The position numbers were made by a program, and so were the translations under genes. From Henriciella sp. (GTDB taxonomy: Bacteria > Pseudomonadota > Alphaproteobacteria > Caulobacterales > Hyphomonadaceae), in contig NZ_JAPYRE010000001.1 in assembly GCF_029936995.1 (NCBI RefSeq), positions 124,001 through 188,000 of the forward strand: 64,000 bases of DNA. The letters run 5' to 3'. Within the stretch, counting starts at the first letter, position 1. The number at the start of each line of letters is the position of its first letter. The notes beneath the pieces are model-generated. The model was not told where the DNA came from and ran no database searches. It saw only the letters and a list, made by a program, of their open reading frames with translations. Of this stretch, positions 52,149-60,942 are shown piece by piece.

Positions 52149-53177
52149 ATGGCGCGTACAAGCCCGAAACCCAAGCCGGTCAGTCTCGCGCTCCAGGGCG
52201 GGGGTGCGCATGGTGCTTTCACATGGGGCGTCCTGGAACGTCTCAGCGAATGCGAAACCCTCGACATACAGGCCATCACAGCGACATCGGCAGGTGCCAT
52301 GAACGCGGTCGCCTATCTCTCAGGGCTGGCGCAGGGCGGACGGGCCGGGGCCTGCGAAACCATGGAGCGCTTCTGGAAGGAAATTTCGCGCCGCGGCGCA
52401 CCCCTGGATGCGCTGATGCCAACGGGAACGGCCAACCCGCTCACGGCCTGGACCCCGCATAGTCTTGCGACCGCCATGACATCATTCCTCAGCCCGTACG
52501 ATTTCAATCCATTTGACCTCAACCCGCTGCGCGAGGCTGTCAGTGATGTGATAGATTTTGAAGCTGTGCGTGCGTCCGCGGTGCGTCTTTTCATTGCGGC
52601 AACCAATGTGGAGACGGGCAAGGTCCGTATCTTCGAGGGTGGGGACATCACGCCTGAAGCGGTGCTTGCATCCGCCTGCCTGCCGAACACGTTCAAGGCG
52701 GTGGAGATTGATGGCGTGCCTTACTGGGATGGCGGCTATCTCGGCAATCCGTCGCTGTTTCCGCTATTCTATTCGGATGCCCCGAAAGACGTGATCCTCG
52801 TCACGCTGAACCCGCTTGAGCGCAAGGGCACGCCGCGCTCGGCGGGCGAAATCCAGGACCGGCTGAACGAGATTACCTTCAATGCCTCCCTGCTGGGAGA
52901 ACTTCGCGCGATCGCCTTTGTCCAGAAACTGCTCGGCCAGAACCTTCTCACCAAGGCCGTGCGCAGTGAGTACCGCAATGTGAACATTCACGCGATCCGC
53001 GGCGGTGAGATGCTTCGCGAGTTCAGGCTGGAAACCAAGTACGATACCAGCTGGCCTTTCCTGAACGGCCTGCGCGAGAAGGGGCGGGCTTTTGCCGGCG
53101 AGTGGCTGGAGACATGCCACGACAAGGTCGGCCGGCAGTCGAGCCTCGATATCCATGAGGCTTTCCTGTCCGGGTAA
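52149..53177 (+). CDS. patatin-like phospholipase family protein
   Basis: A 342-residue patatin-fold acyl hydrolase: oxyanion-hole motif LQGGGAHGAFTWGVLERL, nucleophile elbow ITATSAGAMNAVAYLSG (Ser in TSAGA) and catalytic Asp in YWDGGYLGNPSLFPL (DGG). The elbow begins ATSAG where GTSAG is more usual. Family members hydrolyse membrane phospholipids or polyhydroxyalkanoates. GAAGGAG precedes the start. Intracellular (no signal peptide). Confidence 0.9.
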   Translation: MARTSPKPKPVSLALQGGGAHGAFTWGVLERLSECETLDIQAITATSAGAMNAVAYLSGLAQGGRAGACETMERFWKEISRRGAPLDALMPTGTANPLTAWTPHSLATAMTSFLSPYDFNPFDLNPLREAVSDVIDFEAVRASAVRLFIAATNVETGKVRIFEGGDITPEAVLASACLPNTFKAVEIDGVPYWDGGYLGNPSLFPLFYSDAPKDVILVTLNPLERKGTPRSAGEIQDRLNEITFNASLLGELRAIAFVQKLLGQNLLTKAVRSEYRNVNIHAIRGGEMLREFRLETKYDTSWPFLNGLREKGRAFAGEWLETCHDKVGRQSSLDIHEAFLSG

Positions 53178-53181
53178 GGGC

Positions 53182-53742
53182 TCAGGCCGGCTGGAGGATG
53201 GTGAGCTTTGCCTTGCCTGTGCCGCGTTCGTCGAGAACCTCCCATCCGGGATGTTCAAACGTCTCGCTGGTTTCTGTTTCGACGACGGCAATCGCCTCAT
53301 CACCGAGCCAGCCACCTGAGCGCAGATTTGAGAGGCAGGGAGCGACGAGTCCCTTATTATAGGGCGGGTCCAGGAAGGCGAGGGTGAAGGGCGGGCCGAC
53401 GCCAGCGGGTTTGGTGCCAAGATCAGTCGCGCTGCGGCGGTGGATACGCGTGTTCCCGAACAGTTGAAGGGCTTCGATATTGTCCCGGATGGTGCCGCGT
53501 GCGGCGCTGTCTGTTTCGACGAAAAGGCAGAAGGCGGCCCCGCGCGACATGGCTTCAAAGCCGAGCGCCCCCGAGCCTGCGAACAGGTCAATGACACGGG
53601 CGCCTTCCAGCGCTGGGGCCCATGAGGCGTGGGCTAGCACGTTGAACAGGCTTTCGCGCGCCCGGTCGGTTGTGGGGCGCGTGTTGCGTCCGGCGGGCGA
53701 GGCGAGCGGATGGCCTTTGAAGAAACCTGATATGATGCGCAT
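53182..53742 (-). CDS. rsmD: 16S rRNA (guanine(966)-N(2))-methyltransferase
   Basis: A 186-residue SAM-dependent rRNA methyltransferase. Landmarks: MRIISGFFKGHPLASPAGRN, RPTTDRARESLFNVLAH, VIDLFAGSGALGFEAMSRGA and the catalytic FLDPPYNKG. The start at MRIISGF is canonical for the family; an upstream in-frame extension runs through the divergent tadA promoter. It methylates G966 in helix 31 during 30S assembly. Convergent with the patatin gene (four bases). Confidence 0.95.
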   Translation of the reverse strand: MRIISGFFKGHPLASPAGRNTRPTTDRARESLFNVLAHASWAPALEGARVIDLFAGSGALGFEAMSRGAAFCLFVETDSAARGTIRDNIEALQLFGNTRIHRRSATDLGTKPAGVGPPFTLAFLDPPYNKGLVAPCLSNLRSGGWLGDEAIAVVETETSETFEHPGWEVLDERGTGKAKLTILQPA

Positions 53743-53804
53743 GGGCAGCGCCCATAGCACCGGGCGCTGGTGCAGGAAAGCGGGGTTCGGTATATGCCCG
53801 TCAC

Positions 53805-54266
53805 ATGATGCAGGACGACACGATGATGGAGCGTGCGCTGGAGCTGGCGCGCGAGGCGGCGGCGGCAGGTGAAGTGCCGGTGGGGGCAGTTGTCTGCGAC
53901 CCTGAGAGCGGCCAAATTCTCGGGGAGGGGGCCAATGCCCCTGTGGCAAATCATGACCCGAGTGCACATGCAGAGATAATGGCGCTGCGTGCAGCAGCGT
54001 CCAGGCTTGGCAATTACCGGCTGACCGGAGCGACGCTCTATGTCACGCTTGAACCGTGCGCGATGTGTGCAGGTGCGATCAGTTTTGCGCGCATCGGGCG
54101 GCTTGTGTTTGCCGCAGCCGACGAAAAAGGCGGCGCGGTAATCAATGGGCCGCGCTTCTTCGAGCAAGCGACCTGTCACTGGCGCCCGGTCGTGGAGCAG
54201 GATACCGTCCGGGACGCGACAGCGGCAGGGCTGTTGCGGGAATTCTTCCGGGGCCGCCGGAAATAG
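53805..54266 (+). CDS. tadA: tRNA-specific adenosine deaminase
   Basis: A 153-residue zinc-dependent deaminase producing inosine at the wobble position of tRNA-Arg(ACG). Zinc/catalytic motif HAEIMALRAAASRLGNYRL and PCAMCAGAISFARI; DEKGGAV is the family-specific loop after it. Complete. The start may be at either of two adjacent ATG codons (MMQDD). Divergent from rsmD, a frequent pairing. It should not be confused with the pilus gene also called tadA. Confidence 0.93.
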   Translation: MMQDDTMMERALELAREAAAAGEVPVGAVVCDPESGQILGEGANAPVANHDPSAHAEIMALRAAASRLGNYRLTGATLYVTLEPCAMCAGAISFARIGRLVFAAADEKGGAVINGPRFFEQATCHWRPVVEQDTVRDATAAGLLREFFRGRRK

Positions 54267-54554
54267 AACAGTCGCGCGTGAAAGGCTTCTGGGGCCAGCC
54301 GTCACGGCTGTTCCGCGGATGTGCAGATATGCCCTCAAATGTGCTGGATTACGCTCCGCTATCGGAAGATTGCATCTACTTAACTTGCTGTTATTGCTAA
54401 ATTAAATTTCAGAAAGTGATGCCCAACTGCCACATGTGCAGAAGCTTGTCTGCCTGTCTGGGAACGTGCCTTGTTTCCGCCTCGTTGAAGGTCCAGTTCC
54501 GGTCATCGGGCCGGGGCAAAAAAGTAGATTATCTCATAAACGAGGATACCTCCC

Positions 54555-55196
54555 ATGCTTAAACAACTGCTCATCGGCGCTACTGCAGCGGGCGCTTTCA
54601 CAATCGCAGGTGCCAGTGCACAGGCACAGTCCTATGGCGGCGGAACCGAAGATACCGGCTTCTATCTCCAAGGTGGCTACAGCTATCTGGACATCCAGCC
54701 GGACGGTGCTGACTCTGGCGTTGATACCAACGCTATCACCGCGCGCACCGGTTATCAGTTCAACCGCAACTTCAGCGTTGAAGCCGACCTGACCTCAGGC
54801 ATCGATGACGGCGACTTCGACTTCAATGTTGATGAAGACGAGTTCAACTTCGATGACAATAATGATGGCGATTTCAACGACACCATCAACGCTTCAGGCG
54901 ACATCGGCCTGAACTATCTGGTCGGTGTGTATGGCCGCTATTCCGTGCCGGTAAGTGACCGTTTCGACGTATTCGCCCGTGCTGGTTATGCCTTTATCGA
55001 CCTTGATGCCACTGCAACCACGCCAGGCGGCACCGAAATTGGCCGGATCGAGGATTCCGAGGATGGGGCAGCGCTTGGTGCAGGTCTCAACTATGACCTG
55101 ACCGAGAACTGGGAACTGCGCGGCGACTATACCTGGTATGGTTTCGGCAGCACCGATACCCATGCTGCGATGTTCGGTGCGGGTTACAAGTTCTAG
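54555..55196 (+). CDS. outer-membrane beta-barrel protein (OmpA-like porin family)
   Basis: 213 residues: signal peptide (GAFTIAGASAQAQ), then an eight-strand barrel with alternating hydrophobics (FYLQGGYSYLDIQP; AITARTGYQFNRNFSVEADL; IGLNYLVGVYGRYSVPV; FDVFARAGYAFIDLD; ALGAGLNYDLTENWELRGDY) ending in GAGYKF with the terminal Phe of the BAM signal. One loop contains an Asp/Asn-rich run (DDNNDGDFND) with the spacing of a calcium-binding loop. AGGATAC precedes the start; the 288-base stretch upstream holds no gene. Followed by a strong terminator. Confidence 0.85.
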   Translation: MLKQLLIGATAAGAFTIAGASAQAQSYGGGTEDTGFYLQGGYSYLDIQPDGADSGVDTNAITARTGYQFNRNFSVEADLTSGIDDGDFDFNVDEDEFNFDDNNDGDFNDTINASGDIGLNYLVGVYGRYSVPVSDRFDVFARAGYAFIDLDATATTPGGTEIGRIEDSEDGAALGAGLNYDLTENWELRGDYTWYGFGSTDTHAAMFGAGYKF

Positions 55197-55235
55197 TAAC
55201 TCTCCGCACGTGCGAGGCGAAAGATCGCAACATGG

Positions 55236-55270
55236 CGCCGGCGCTCCAGAAAGGAGCGCCGGCGTTTTTT
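55236..55270 (+). terminator. strong terminator after the beta-barrel gene
   Basis: A perfect 12-bp stem CGCCGGCGCTCC (55236-55247) with GGAGCGCCGGCG (55253-55264), loop AGAAA, followed by six T residues. One of the strongest stem-loops in the window. Confidence 0.93.
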
Positions 55271-55274
55271 ATGG

Positions 55275-56021
55275 TTAGAACAGCCCGACCGCGCGGGCCA
55301 GGTAGACGAAACCAATCACGGTCACGAGCCAGCGCATCCAGCGCTTGAAATTCACGTCACTCATGCGTGCAAGGACCAGTCCGCCCAGCCATGTCCCTGT
55401 CATGGAAAGCGGAATGGCTAGACCGAAGAGCCAGAGCGGCGGCATGGCTGTCATCCCGGCTGCGGCGACGACCGGCACGCTCCAGAACGCAATCTTGACG
55501 AGATGTGCGAGAACCTGTGTCGCGGATTTCGTGGCCACAATGGCCTGGCGAGTCATGTCTGTGCGCACGAAGAACAGATCGAGCAGAGGCCCGGCAACGC
55601 CGGCAAGCGTATTCAGGGCCTGTACGATGAAGCCTGCAATCTCAGCCTGTCCGCGCTTCTGGATGTCGAGATCGACGATGGACTTGGGTGCCCAGACCAT
55701 GAGCGGGGTCAGCCCCAGCAGCAGGTAGACCACCGGCTTGTCCGGGCGCCAGGCCAGCAGAACAAGCAGGGCGATGGCGGCGAGCGAGCCCAGCGCGTAG
55801 CGGGCAAAGAGTGTCCAGTTGATATGATCACGCAGCAGAAAAGCGCGCCAGCCATTCGAGACCATCTGGATCGCGCCATGCACGATCATCGCTGTTGCCA
55901 CAGGCAGCAGGGCTGTCAGCACACCCATGAGGATGAGCCCGCCCGCCATTCCGAAAATGCCGGAAATAAAGGCCGTTATGAGTGTCGCAAAAAGTATGGT
56001 GAGGGCGCTGACCAACGGCAT
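55275..56021 (-). CDS. TauE/SafE family membrane transporter
   Basis: A 248-residue integral membrane protein with about eight helices. SGIFGMAGGLILMGVLTAL near the start is the TauE/SafE signature (GxGGGxxxxP-like), and a similar half follows with AGPLLDLFFVRTDMTRQAIV. The family exports sulfite or sulfoacetate or other anions. Substrate undetermined. Divergent from the NUDIX gene at 56111. Confidence 0.88.
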   Translation of the reverse strand: MPLVSALTILFATLITAFISGIFGMAGGLILMGVLTALLPVATAMIVHGAIQMVSNGWRAFLLRDHINWTLFARYALGSLAAIALLVLLAWRPDKPVVYLLLGLTPLMVWAPKSIVDLDIQKRGQAEIAGFIVQALNTLAGVAGPLLDLFFVRTDMTRQAIVATKSATQVLAHLVKIAFWSVPVVAAAGMTAMPPLWLFGLAIPLSMTGTWLGGLVLARMSDVNFKRWMRWLVTVIGFVYLARAVGLF

Positions 56022-56110
56022 GGCGTGTGATTAGGCGTGTTCCTGGGAAATTTCCAGCCGCGCCCCGGACGCTCTTTCCAGCCGCAGGCAAGCTGCTTAC
56101 GCTTTGGGCC

Positions 56111-56698
56111 ATGTCCAAAAACAATGGCCCCTGGCGCATACACTCTACCGAAGAGTCTTTCAGCAATCCCTGGATCCGTATCGAGACGAGTCAGGTCACC
56201 CACCCGAATGGCGACCCCGGCATCTATGGTGTCGTACGCTATGCCAATCTCGCCATCGGTGTGCTGCCAGTCGATGAGGCAGGTTATACCTGGTTGGTCG
56301 GACAGCACCGTTTCCCCTTTGATGCCTATAGTTGGGAACTGCCGGAAGGGGGCGGGCCAATGGATGTCATGCCCCTGGAGTCGGCACAGCGCGAACTGAA
56401 AGAGGAAACGGGCCTCACGGCGGAAAACTGGCAGGAGATCGGGCGCTGGCACCTGTCCAATTCCGTCAGTGATGAGCGTGCTATCGGCTATCTCGGCTGG
56501 GGATTGAAGGAGGGAGAGTCTGCCCCCGAGCCCAGCGAGGCGCTTGAGGTGAGGCGCGTCACCGTGCAGGAGCTTGTTGAGCTCTGTCTCGATGGAACAG
56601 TAACGGACGCTTTCACAGTCCTGATGACCCTCTCGGCGTTACAGCAGGCAAAGGCTGGCAAACTGCCCGAAGCTGTGGCGCGCCACTTTCAGCTCTAG
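56111..56698 (+). CDS. NUDIX hydrolase, ADP-ribose pyrophosphatase-like
   Basis: 195 residues: an N-terminal beta region (NPWIRIETSQVTHPNGDPG), then the NUDIX domain with box EGGGPMDVMPLESAQRELKE, then ETGLTAE. The preceding YSWELPEGGG is typical of ADP-ribose diphosphatases (NudF-like), which dispose of toxic ADP-ribose. The start at MSKNNGPW is used; the longer frame upstream overlaps the divergent TauE gene. Confidence 0.88.
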   Translation: MSKNNGPWRIHSTEESFSNPWIRIETSQVTHPNGDPGIYGVVRYANLAIGVLPVDEAGYTWLVGQHRFPFDAYSWELPEGGGPMDVMPLESAQRELKEETGLTAENWQEIGRWHLSNSVSDERAIGYLGWGLKEGESAPEPSEALEVRRVTVQELVELCLDGTVTDAFTVLMTLSALQQAKAGKLPEAVARHFQL

Positions 56699-56835
56699 CC
56701 CCCGTCTGGGTTTTCGGAAGCAATGGAGCCTGCAGGTACAGGTAAACCGGTTCTACGGGTGTCATAGCAACATCGACAGGGCATGCAGTCTTCATGCACA
56801 AGCCTTGCTGGTGACTTCGGCCGGGAGCTTTCTTC

Positions 56836-57522
56836 ATGTCCATCAGGGCGCGCCGTATTGCGCAGACACACAAGATCCTCGGCCTGGTGATCGGTCTCCA
56901 GCTGTTTTTCTGGACAGCAAGCGGGCTGTTCTTCACGCTTTTTCCGATTGAGCAGATACGAGGCGAGCACCTTCGTGCGGAAACACCTGCTATTGACCCT
57001 GCAGGGCTTGGAAATATCACGCCGCCGGATGTGGAATACCCATTTGAAAAGGCCGAACTGCGACAGGTTCTGGATCGGCCGGTGTGGGAGGTCTCAGGCA
57101 ATGGCCGGACACGGCTTTATGAAGCTTCGACGGGTGAAAAAATTGCCCCTCTGGAGGAAGCTGATGTGCGTCGCGTCGCCGAAGAAGGCTGGGCTGGGCG
57201 GGGATATGCTACAACGGTGGAGCGTATCGATAACCCGCCGCGCGAGGCCTTTTCAACCAGACCACTCTGGCGGGTCGAGTTCGAGGGATTAGACAGGGCA
57301 GTCTTCTGGGTCGATGCAGAAACGGCTCGGATTGTGGCCGTCCGCACGACCAAATGGCGCATTTTCGATGTGTTCTGGCGGTTTCACATCATGGACATCA
57401 CAGGCGATGACCGCTTCGACAGCTGGTGGCTCAAGATCGCGGCATTTCTCGGCCTGTCGACCGTGCTGTTCGGGATTGCACTGCTGGTCCACCGCGCAAT
57501 GAGAGGGCGTCTGGTCAAATAG
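56836..57522 (+). CDS. PepSY-associated transmembrane protein
   Basis: A 228-residue membrane protein: an N-terminal helix (ILGLVIGLQLFFWTASGLFF with the HK-x-LGL pattern of PepSY_TM), a periplasmic PepSY-like domain (RLYEASTGEKIAPLEEADVR; VEFEGLDRAVFWVDAETARI) and a C-terminal helix (FLGLSTVLFGIALLVHRAM). PepSY_TM proteins often act in iron uptake or ferric reduction, or restrain peptidases. It stands alone between a NUDIX gene and the convergent BlaR1-like gene. Confidence 0.8.
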   Translation: MSIRARRIAQTHKILGLVIGLQLFFWTASGLFFTLFPIEQIRGEHLRAETPAIDPAGLGNITPPDVEYPFEKAELRQVLDRPVWEVSGNGRTRLYEASTGEKIAPLEEADVRRVAEEGWAGRGYATTVERIDNPPREAFSTRPLWRVEFEGLDRAVFWVDAETARIVAVRTTKWRIFDVFWRFHIMDITGDDRFDSWWLKIAAFLGLSTVLFGIALLVHRAMRGRLVK

Positions 57523-57553
57523 AAAAAGGCCCCGCCGGTTCACGGCAGGGCCT
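57523..57553 (-). terminator. terminator of the blaI-blaR1-like operon
   Basis: On the minus strand a stem AAGGCCCTGCCG/CGGCGGGGCCTT, with one mismatch, is followed by a T run. It lies just after the PepSY stop and 28 bases past the BlaR1-like stop, so it may serve both convergent transcripts. Confidence 0.75.
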
Positions 57554-57580
57554 TGCTCGTACTCTGCTGTTCACAAACGC

Positions 57581-59569
57581 TCAGTCATGGTCGCTGGTAT
57601 ACTCGAATTCGATTTGCTCACGCGTCTCGAAACGGGCCTTTTCCGCGTCTGACAGGGCTGCATGGTTTGAAACAAACTGGCGGACATCGGCATCTTCGAG
57701 GCGCCCGGCGGGGCCGTTGACGCAGAGGGCGTGATAGGTCTCACCATCCTCGCCACGTTCACTGAGAATCACCGGGGCTGTCTGGTCTTCATCATGATCT
57801 TCACACCGTTCGGCCAGTGTTTCGACCAGCTCCCCGGCATTTTCGAGGTCCTCTTCAAGCCCGCCTTCGAAGGCTGCCTCAATGCGGGCACCCATGGCTT
57901 CGGCGCGGGCCTCGAGGGCGGCAGCTTTTTCCTCCATGCGCTCCTCGATGACGATGGCAATGCGTTCTGCACGTTCCGAGCTTGCTTCGGCGACCGCTTC
58001 GGCAATCCGGGCATGGGCCTCGGCATTGGAGGCGATCTTCTCGATCTGGACATCCAGCTGGTCCATGTCGCCGGACAGTAAGATTTCCTGGTTCGGGATG
58101 ACGATCCGTATGCCGTCATCAGTCTCTATGGTCTGGATATCCATACCCTCGAAGTCCAGGTCGAAATCGAGCTTTAGATCACCGAGCTCGGCAAGACCCT
58201 TGAGCTCTCTGAGTTCGCCCAGCGTCTCGAAATCCTTGAAAGAGCGCTCCTTGAGCTGGGAAAGGTCTGAGAGTTCGATTGCCAGCACGCTCATCTCTTC
58301 CTGGATATCGGAGAAATCCATCTCGTGCAGCTTGTCGAGGCGCGGCTGGAGGTCTTCGAATGGATCACTCAACAGGACAAAGTGCCTGTTCTCGCTCTCG
58401 CTGCTCGAAGAGAACCGGTAGACGCGGGATTCGGATTTTGCGTCTTTGTCCTCTGAACCGCCTGCCAGTCCGGATGGAGCCTGGTCCATGGGCGTAGCGG
58501 AAGCAGCGCAGGAGGCAGTGGTGAACACAGCCGCTGAGCCCAGCGTGAGCGCGAGAGTCGTGCCCAGAAGGCGTCGGCGGAATGTTGGCGTGGCGTTTTG
58601 CATCAGGATAAGTCTTTCTTTTATGGGATGCGCCAGGGTGAGGTTTGCGCTCGAAAAAGCGCTGTCGGCCGGGCCTGCGAGGCGGGCTGCCTTGACGAGG
58701 GTGCGGCCATAGGAGAACGCCGATGATGTTCCCGCCCGAAGCACATCGGCGTCGCATGCGGCCTCCTGGTCAATCCGGAACGCCCGGATGCCGAGATAAG
58801 CCAAGGGGTTGAACCATTGCAGGGCCAGCATGAGCTGGGCGGCCTGCAGGGCAAAGAGGTCACCGCGTTTGAGGTGCATGAGCTCATGGGTAAGCGCATC
58901 ACGCTGCTCGCGCGGGCTGTAATCGGCCTCGAACCATTCTGGCAGCAGGATGACCGGCCTGAAGACGCCAGTGATGAGCGGACTGCCATTGAGCAGGCTC
59001 GTGCGGACATCGAAGGTGCGCTTCACCCCCAGCTCGCCAGCGATCTCGTTTGCGGCGCTGGCGACGGCTTCTGAGGCCGGCGCAGAATCGTCTGCAATGA
59101 GCCGGTGGAAAATGCTCTGGCGATACCAGGCGAGGCCAAGCATCAGGACCGCCCCCGTGATCCAGACTGGCAGGATCATGGCCGGGAGGTGCGCGCTCAT
59201 GGCTTCGATCAGGCCGGGGCCTGCCGGTTCGGCCGGGGTGAATTCCATGGCTGGTATCGCGGCCGGTGGAGGCGGCGCTGCGCGCGCACCCTGTTCGGCG
59301 GCTCTCACCATGGGTTCAAATACCACCGGGGGAGTCGGCTCGGCCTGCTGGGCCGGGGCGAACGTGGCGAAAAGCGAGAGATTGGCGGGCAGGGGCGGCA
59401 TCAGGAGGCGCGCCAGCGGAACCAGCCAGAGGGCATAGGCGGCCTTTGCCCCGAAGCTACGGGCAAAGGGTTTGCGTACCAGAAGGACCAGGCCGATCAG
59501 AACGGTGACGGCAAGGCTTGTCTGGAGGCCATTCGTGAGCACCGGGCTCATATCATTGAACATGTTCAT
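57581..59569 (-). CDS. M56-family (BlaR1/MecR1-like) membrane metallopeptidase with a novel sensor domain
   Basis: A 662-residue protein. Four N-terminal membrane helices flank a cytoplasmic M56 zinc protease with motif TLTHELMHLKRGD-like ALTHELMHLKRGD (His228-Glu229-x2-His232) and the downstream Glu in FRIDQEAACDADVL. A helix at about 332-353 leads to a periplasmic C-terminal region of about 300 residues. That region is not a penicillin-binding domain: it is acidic and probably helical (RLDKLHEMDFSDIQEEMSVL; EERMEEKAAALEARAEAMGA) and lacks SxxK/KTG motifs. BlaR1 relatives cleave the BlaI repressor on sensing; the signal here is unknown. It overlaps the blaI stop by four bases. Confidence 0.88.
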   Translation of the reverse strand: MNMFNDMSPVLTNGLQTSLAVTVLIGLVLLVRKPFARSFGAKAAYALWLVPLARLLMPPLPANLSLFATFAPAQQAEPTPPVVFEPMVRAAEQGARAAPPPPAAIPAMEFTPAEPAGPGLIEAMSAHLPAMILPVWITGAVLMLGLAWYRQSIFHRLIADDSAPASEAVASAANEIAGELGVKRTFDVRTSLLNGSPLITGVFRPVILLPEWFEADYSPREQRDALTHELMHLKRGDLFALQAAQLMLALQWFNPLAYLGIRAFRIDQEAACDADVLRAGTSSAFSYGRTLVKAARLAGPADSAFSSANLTLAHPIKERLILMQNATPTFRRRLLGTTLALTLGSAAVFTTASCAASATPMDQAPSGLAGGSEDKDAKSESRVYRFSSSSESENRHFVLLSDPFEDLQPRLDKLHEMDFSDIQEEMSVLAIELSDLSQLKERSFKDFETLGELRELKGLAELGDLKLDFDLDFEGMDIQTIETDDGIRIVIPNQEILLSGDMDQLDVQIEKIASNAEAHARIAEAVAEASSERAERIAIVIEERMEEKAAALEARAEAMGARIEAAFEGGLEEDLENAGELVETLAERCEDHDEDQTAPVILSERGEDGETYHALCVNGPAGRLEDADVRQFVSNHAALSDAEKARFETREQIEFEYTSDHD

Positions 59570-59928
59570 TTCTTGAGATCCCCTAACAATCTCTCTAGCT
59601 CGGCGATGTCGTCGGCGCTGAGGCCGCGGGCATCGGCAAGATGTGCCACCAGAGGTGCGGCGCGTCCGCCAAACATGCGGTCAACGAACTGCTTGGCCGC
59701 CTTTTTCTGATAGTCGCCGCGCCTGATGGCAGGCCGGTAGAGATAGCGCCGCCCGTCAGGCTCTGTTGTCAGCGCCCCCTTTTCGACGAGGCGACCGACA
59801 AGCGTCTTGATCGTGCGGATATTCCAGTCCTTGCCGCCTTCCAGCGCGTCAGCGATCTCGCTGGCGCCGATGCCGGGCTGGTCCCAGAGTACGTTCATGA
59901 TTTCCAGTTCTGCCGGAGTGATCTGCAT
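59566..59928 (-). CDS. BlaI/MecI/CopY-family transcriptional repressor
   Basis: A 120-residue winged-helix repressor: ITPAELEIMNVLWDQPGIGA, then SEIADALEGGKDWNIRTIKT and LVGRLVEKGALTTEPDGRRY (wing), then the C-terminal dimerisation helix. The fold and length match BlaI. It is expected to bind the dyads at its own promoter and be inactivated by cleavage by the downstream M56 protein. The start at MQITPAE is canonical; an upstream in-frame ATG lies inside the operator region. Confidence 0.92.
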   Translation of the reverse strand: MQITPAELEIMNVLWDQPGIGASEIADALEGGKDWNIRTIKTLVGRLVEKGALTTEPDGRRYLYRPAIRRGDYQKKAAKQFVDRMFGGRAAPLVAHLADARGLSADDIAELERLLGDLKK

Positions 59929-59945
59929 GGCTGTTACGCTCTTTT

Positions 59946-59988
59946 GACTACGTTTGTAGTCGATACTCTTGATTACAGTTGTGGTCAA
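59946..59988 (-). promoter_or_regulatory. promoter and two BlaI-type operators
   Basis: A perfect dyad GACTAC-GTTT-GTAGTC (59946-59961) and a related dyad GATTAC-AGTT-GTGGTC (59971-59986) lie 25 bases apart; TAC/GTA half-sites are typical of BlaI/MecI operators. On the minus strand they overlap a promoter TTGACC (59983-59988), 17 bases, TATCGA (59960-59965). Autoregulation of the operon is inferred. Confidence 0.75.
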
Positions 59989-60249
59989 TACGCGATTTGC
60001 GATTTTTCCAGAGCCCGGCAGGTGTTGGATGTCATGCCTGGAATGTGGGGATGGCGTATGGGACGGTTTCGGGAAGATGGAAGCGTTATCCCCGGCCTGA
60101 GACGGTGTGACAGGGGTGTGGTGATGGTGTGACAGCGGTCCGGAATTGCGGCGCTGAGGGTTGGCGTCGGTCCGGCCCGGCGTGTAAGGCCTTCATCATC
60201 AACGGAAATATCCCCTGATTAACCTTCCTGGTGTATAGTCCTTAACGTA

Positions 60250-60942
60250 ATGACAGATTCCGATTTCGACCCTGTGGCCGGCTCAAAGGAAGTCGGCGCG
60301 CTTGCCCACCTCTACCGGGCGGAGGTCTACCGCTCGACGATCTGGCGCCAGCGTCTCGACATGACGACAAACTGGACGGTGGTGTCGACCGGGATTGCGC
60401 TGTCAGTGAGCTTTGCCAGCGCCAATGCTTCGCCGCTGCCGATCCCGCTGGTCGGCCTGCTGACCATCATGTTCCTGTCGCTAGAGGCGCGGCGCTACCG
60501 GTATTTCGCGGTCTGGAAATTCCGCGCGCGCCTGCTTGAGCTGGCGATCATGGTGCCGATCCTGCGCGGGGAGGGCGCGAACATTCCGGTCGACCGTGGT
60601 TCGGCCCTCTCGGACGATTATATCCGCCCGCGCCACAGGATTTCGGTCTGGCGTGCGCTCGGCCAGAGGCTCCGGCGCAACTATCTCTGGATTTTCGGAA
60701 TTCAGTATGCCGCCTATGTCGGCAAGGTCTGGATTCATCCTATCGAAGCGGTGAATTTCGACCAGATGTTGGAGCGCGCGCATATCGGCCCGGTCTCAGG
60801 CCCGGTGACGCTGACCCTCGGGACATTGCTGCTGCTGGCCTCTTTCGCGCTGACGATCTGGAGCTGGCGCATGGATCGGCGGGATACGTCCACCATGCTG
60901 GACTATCTTGAGGGCGAAGACCTGGCAGAAGACCCGGCATAA
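60250..60942 (+). CDS. DUF2270 predicted membrane protein
   Basis: A 230-residue protein of the DUF2270 family: EVGALAHLYRAEVYRSTIWR, then hydrophobic helices (VSTGIALSVSFASA; PIPLVGLLTIMFLSLEARRY) and the conserved RPRHRISVWRALGQRLRRNY, with a terminal helix (LLLASFALTIWSWRMDR). Function unknown; integral inner-membrane. It is preceded by an intergenic region of about 260 bases carrying the BlaI promoter. Confidence 0.88.
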   Translation: MTDSDFDPVAGSKEVGALAHLYRAEVYRSTIWRQRLDMTTNWTVVSTGIALSVSFASANASPLPIPLVGLLTIMFLSLEARRYRYFAVWKFRARLLELAIMVPILRGEGANIPVDRGSALSDDYIRPRHRISVWRALGQRLRRNYLWIFGIQYAAYVGKVWIHPIEAVNFDQMLERAHIGPVSGPVTLTLGTLLLLASFALTIWSWRMDRRDTSTMLDYLEGEDLAEDPA

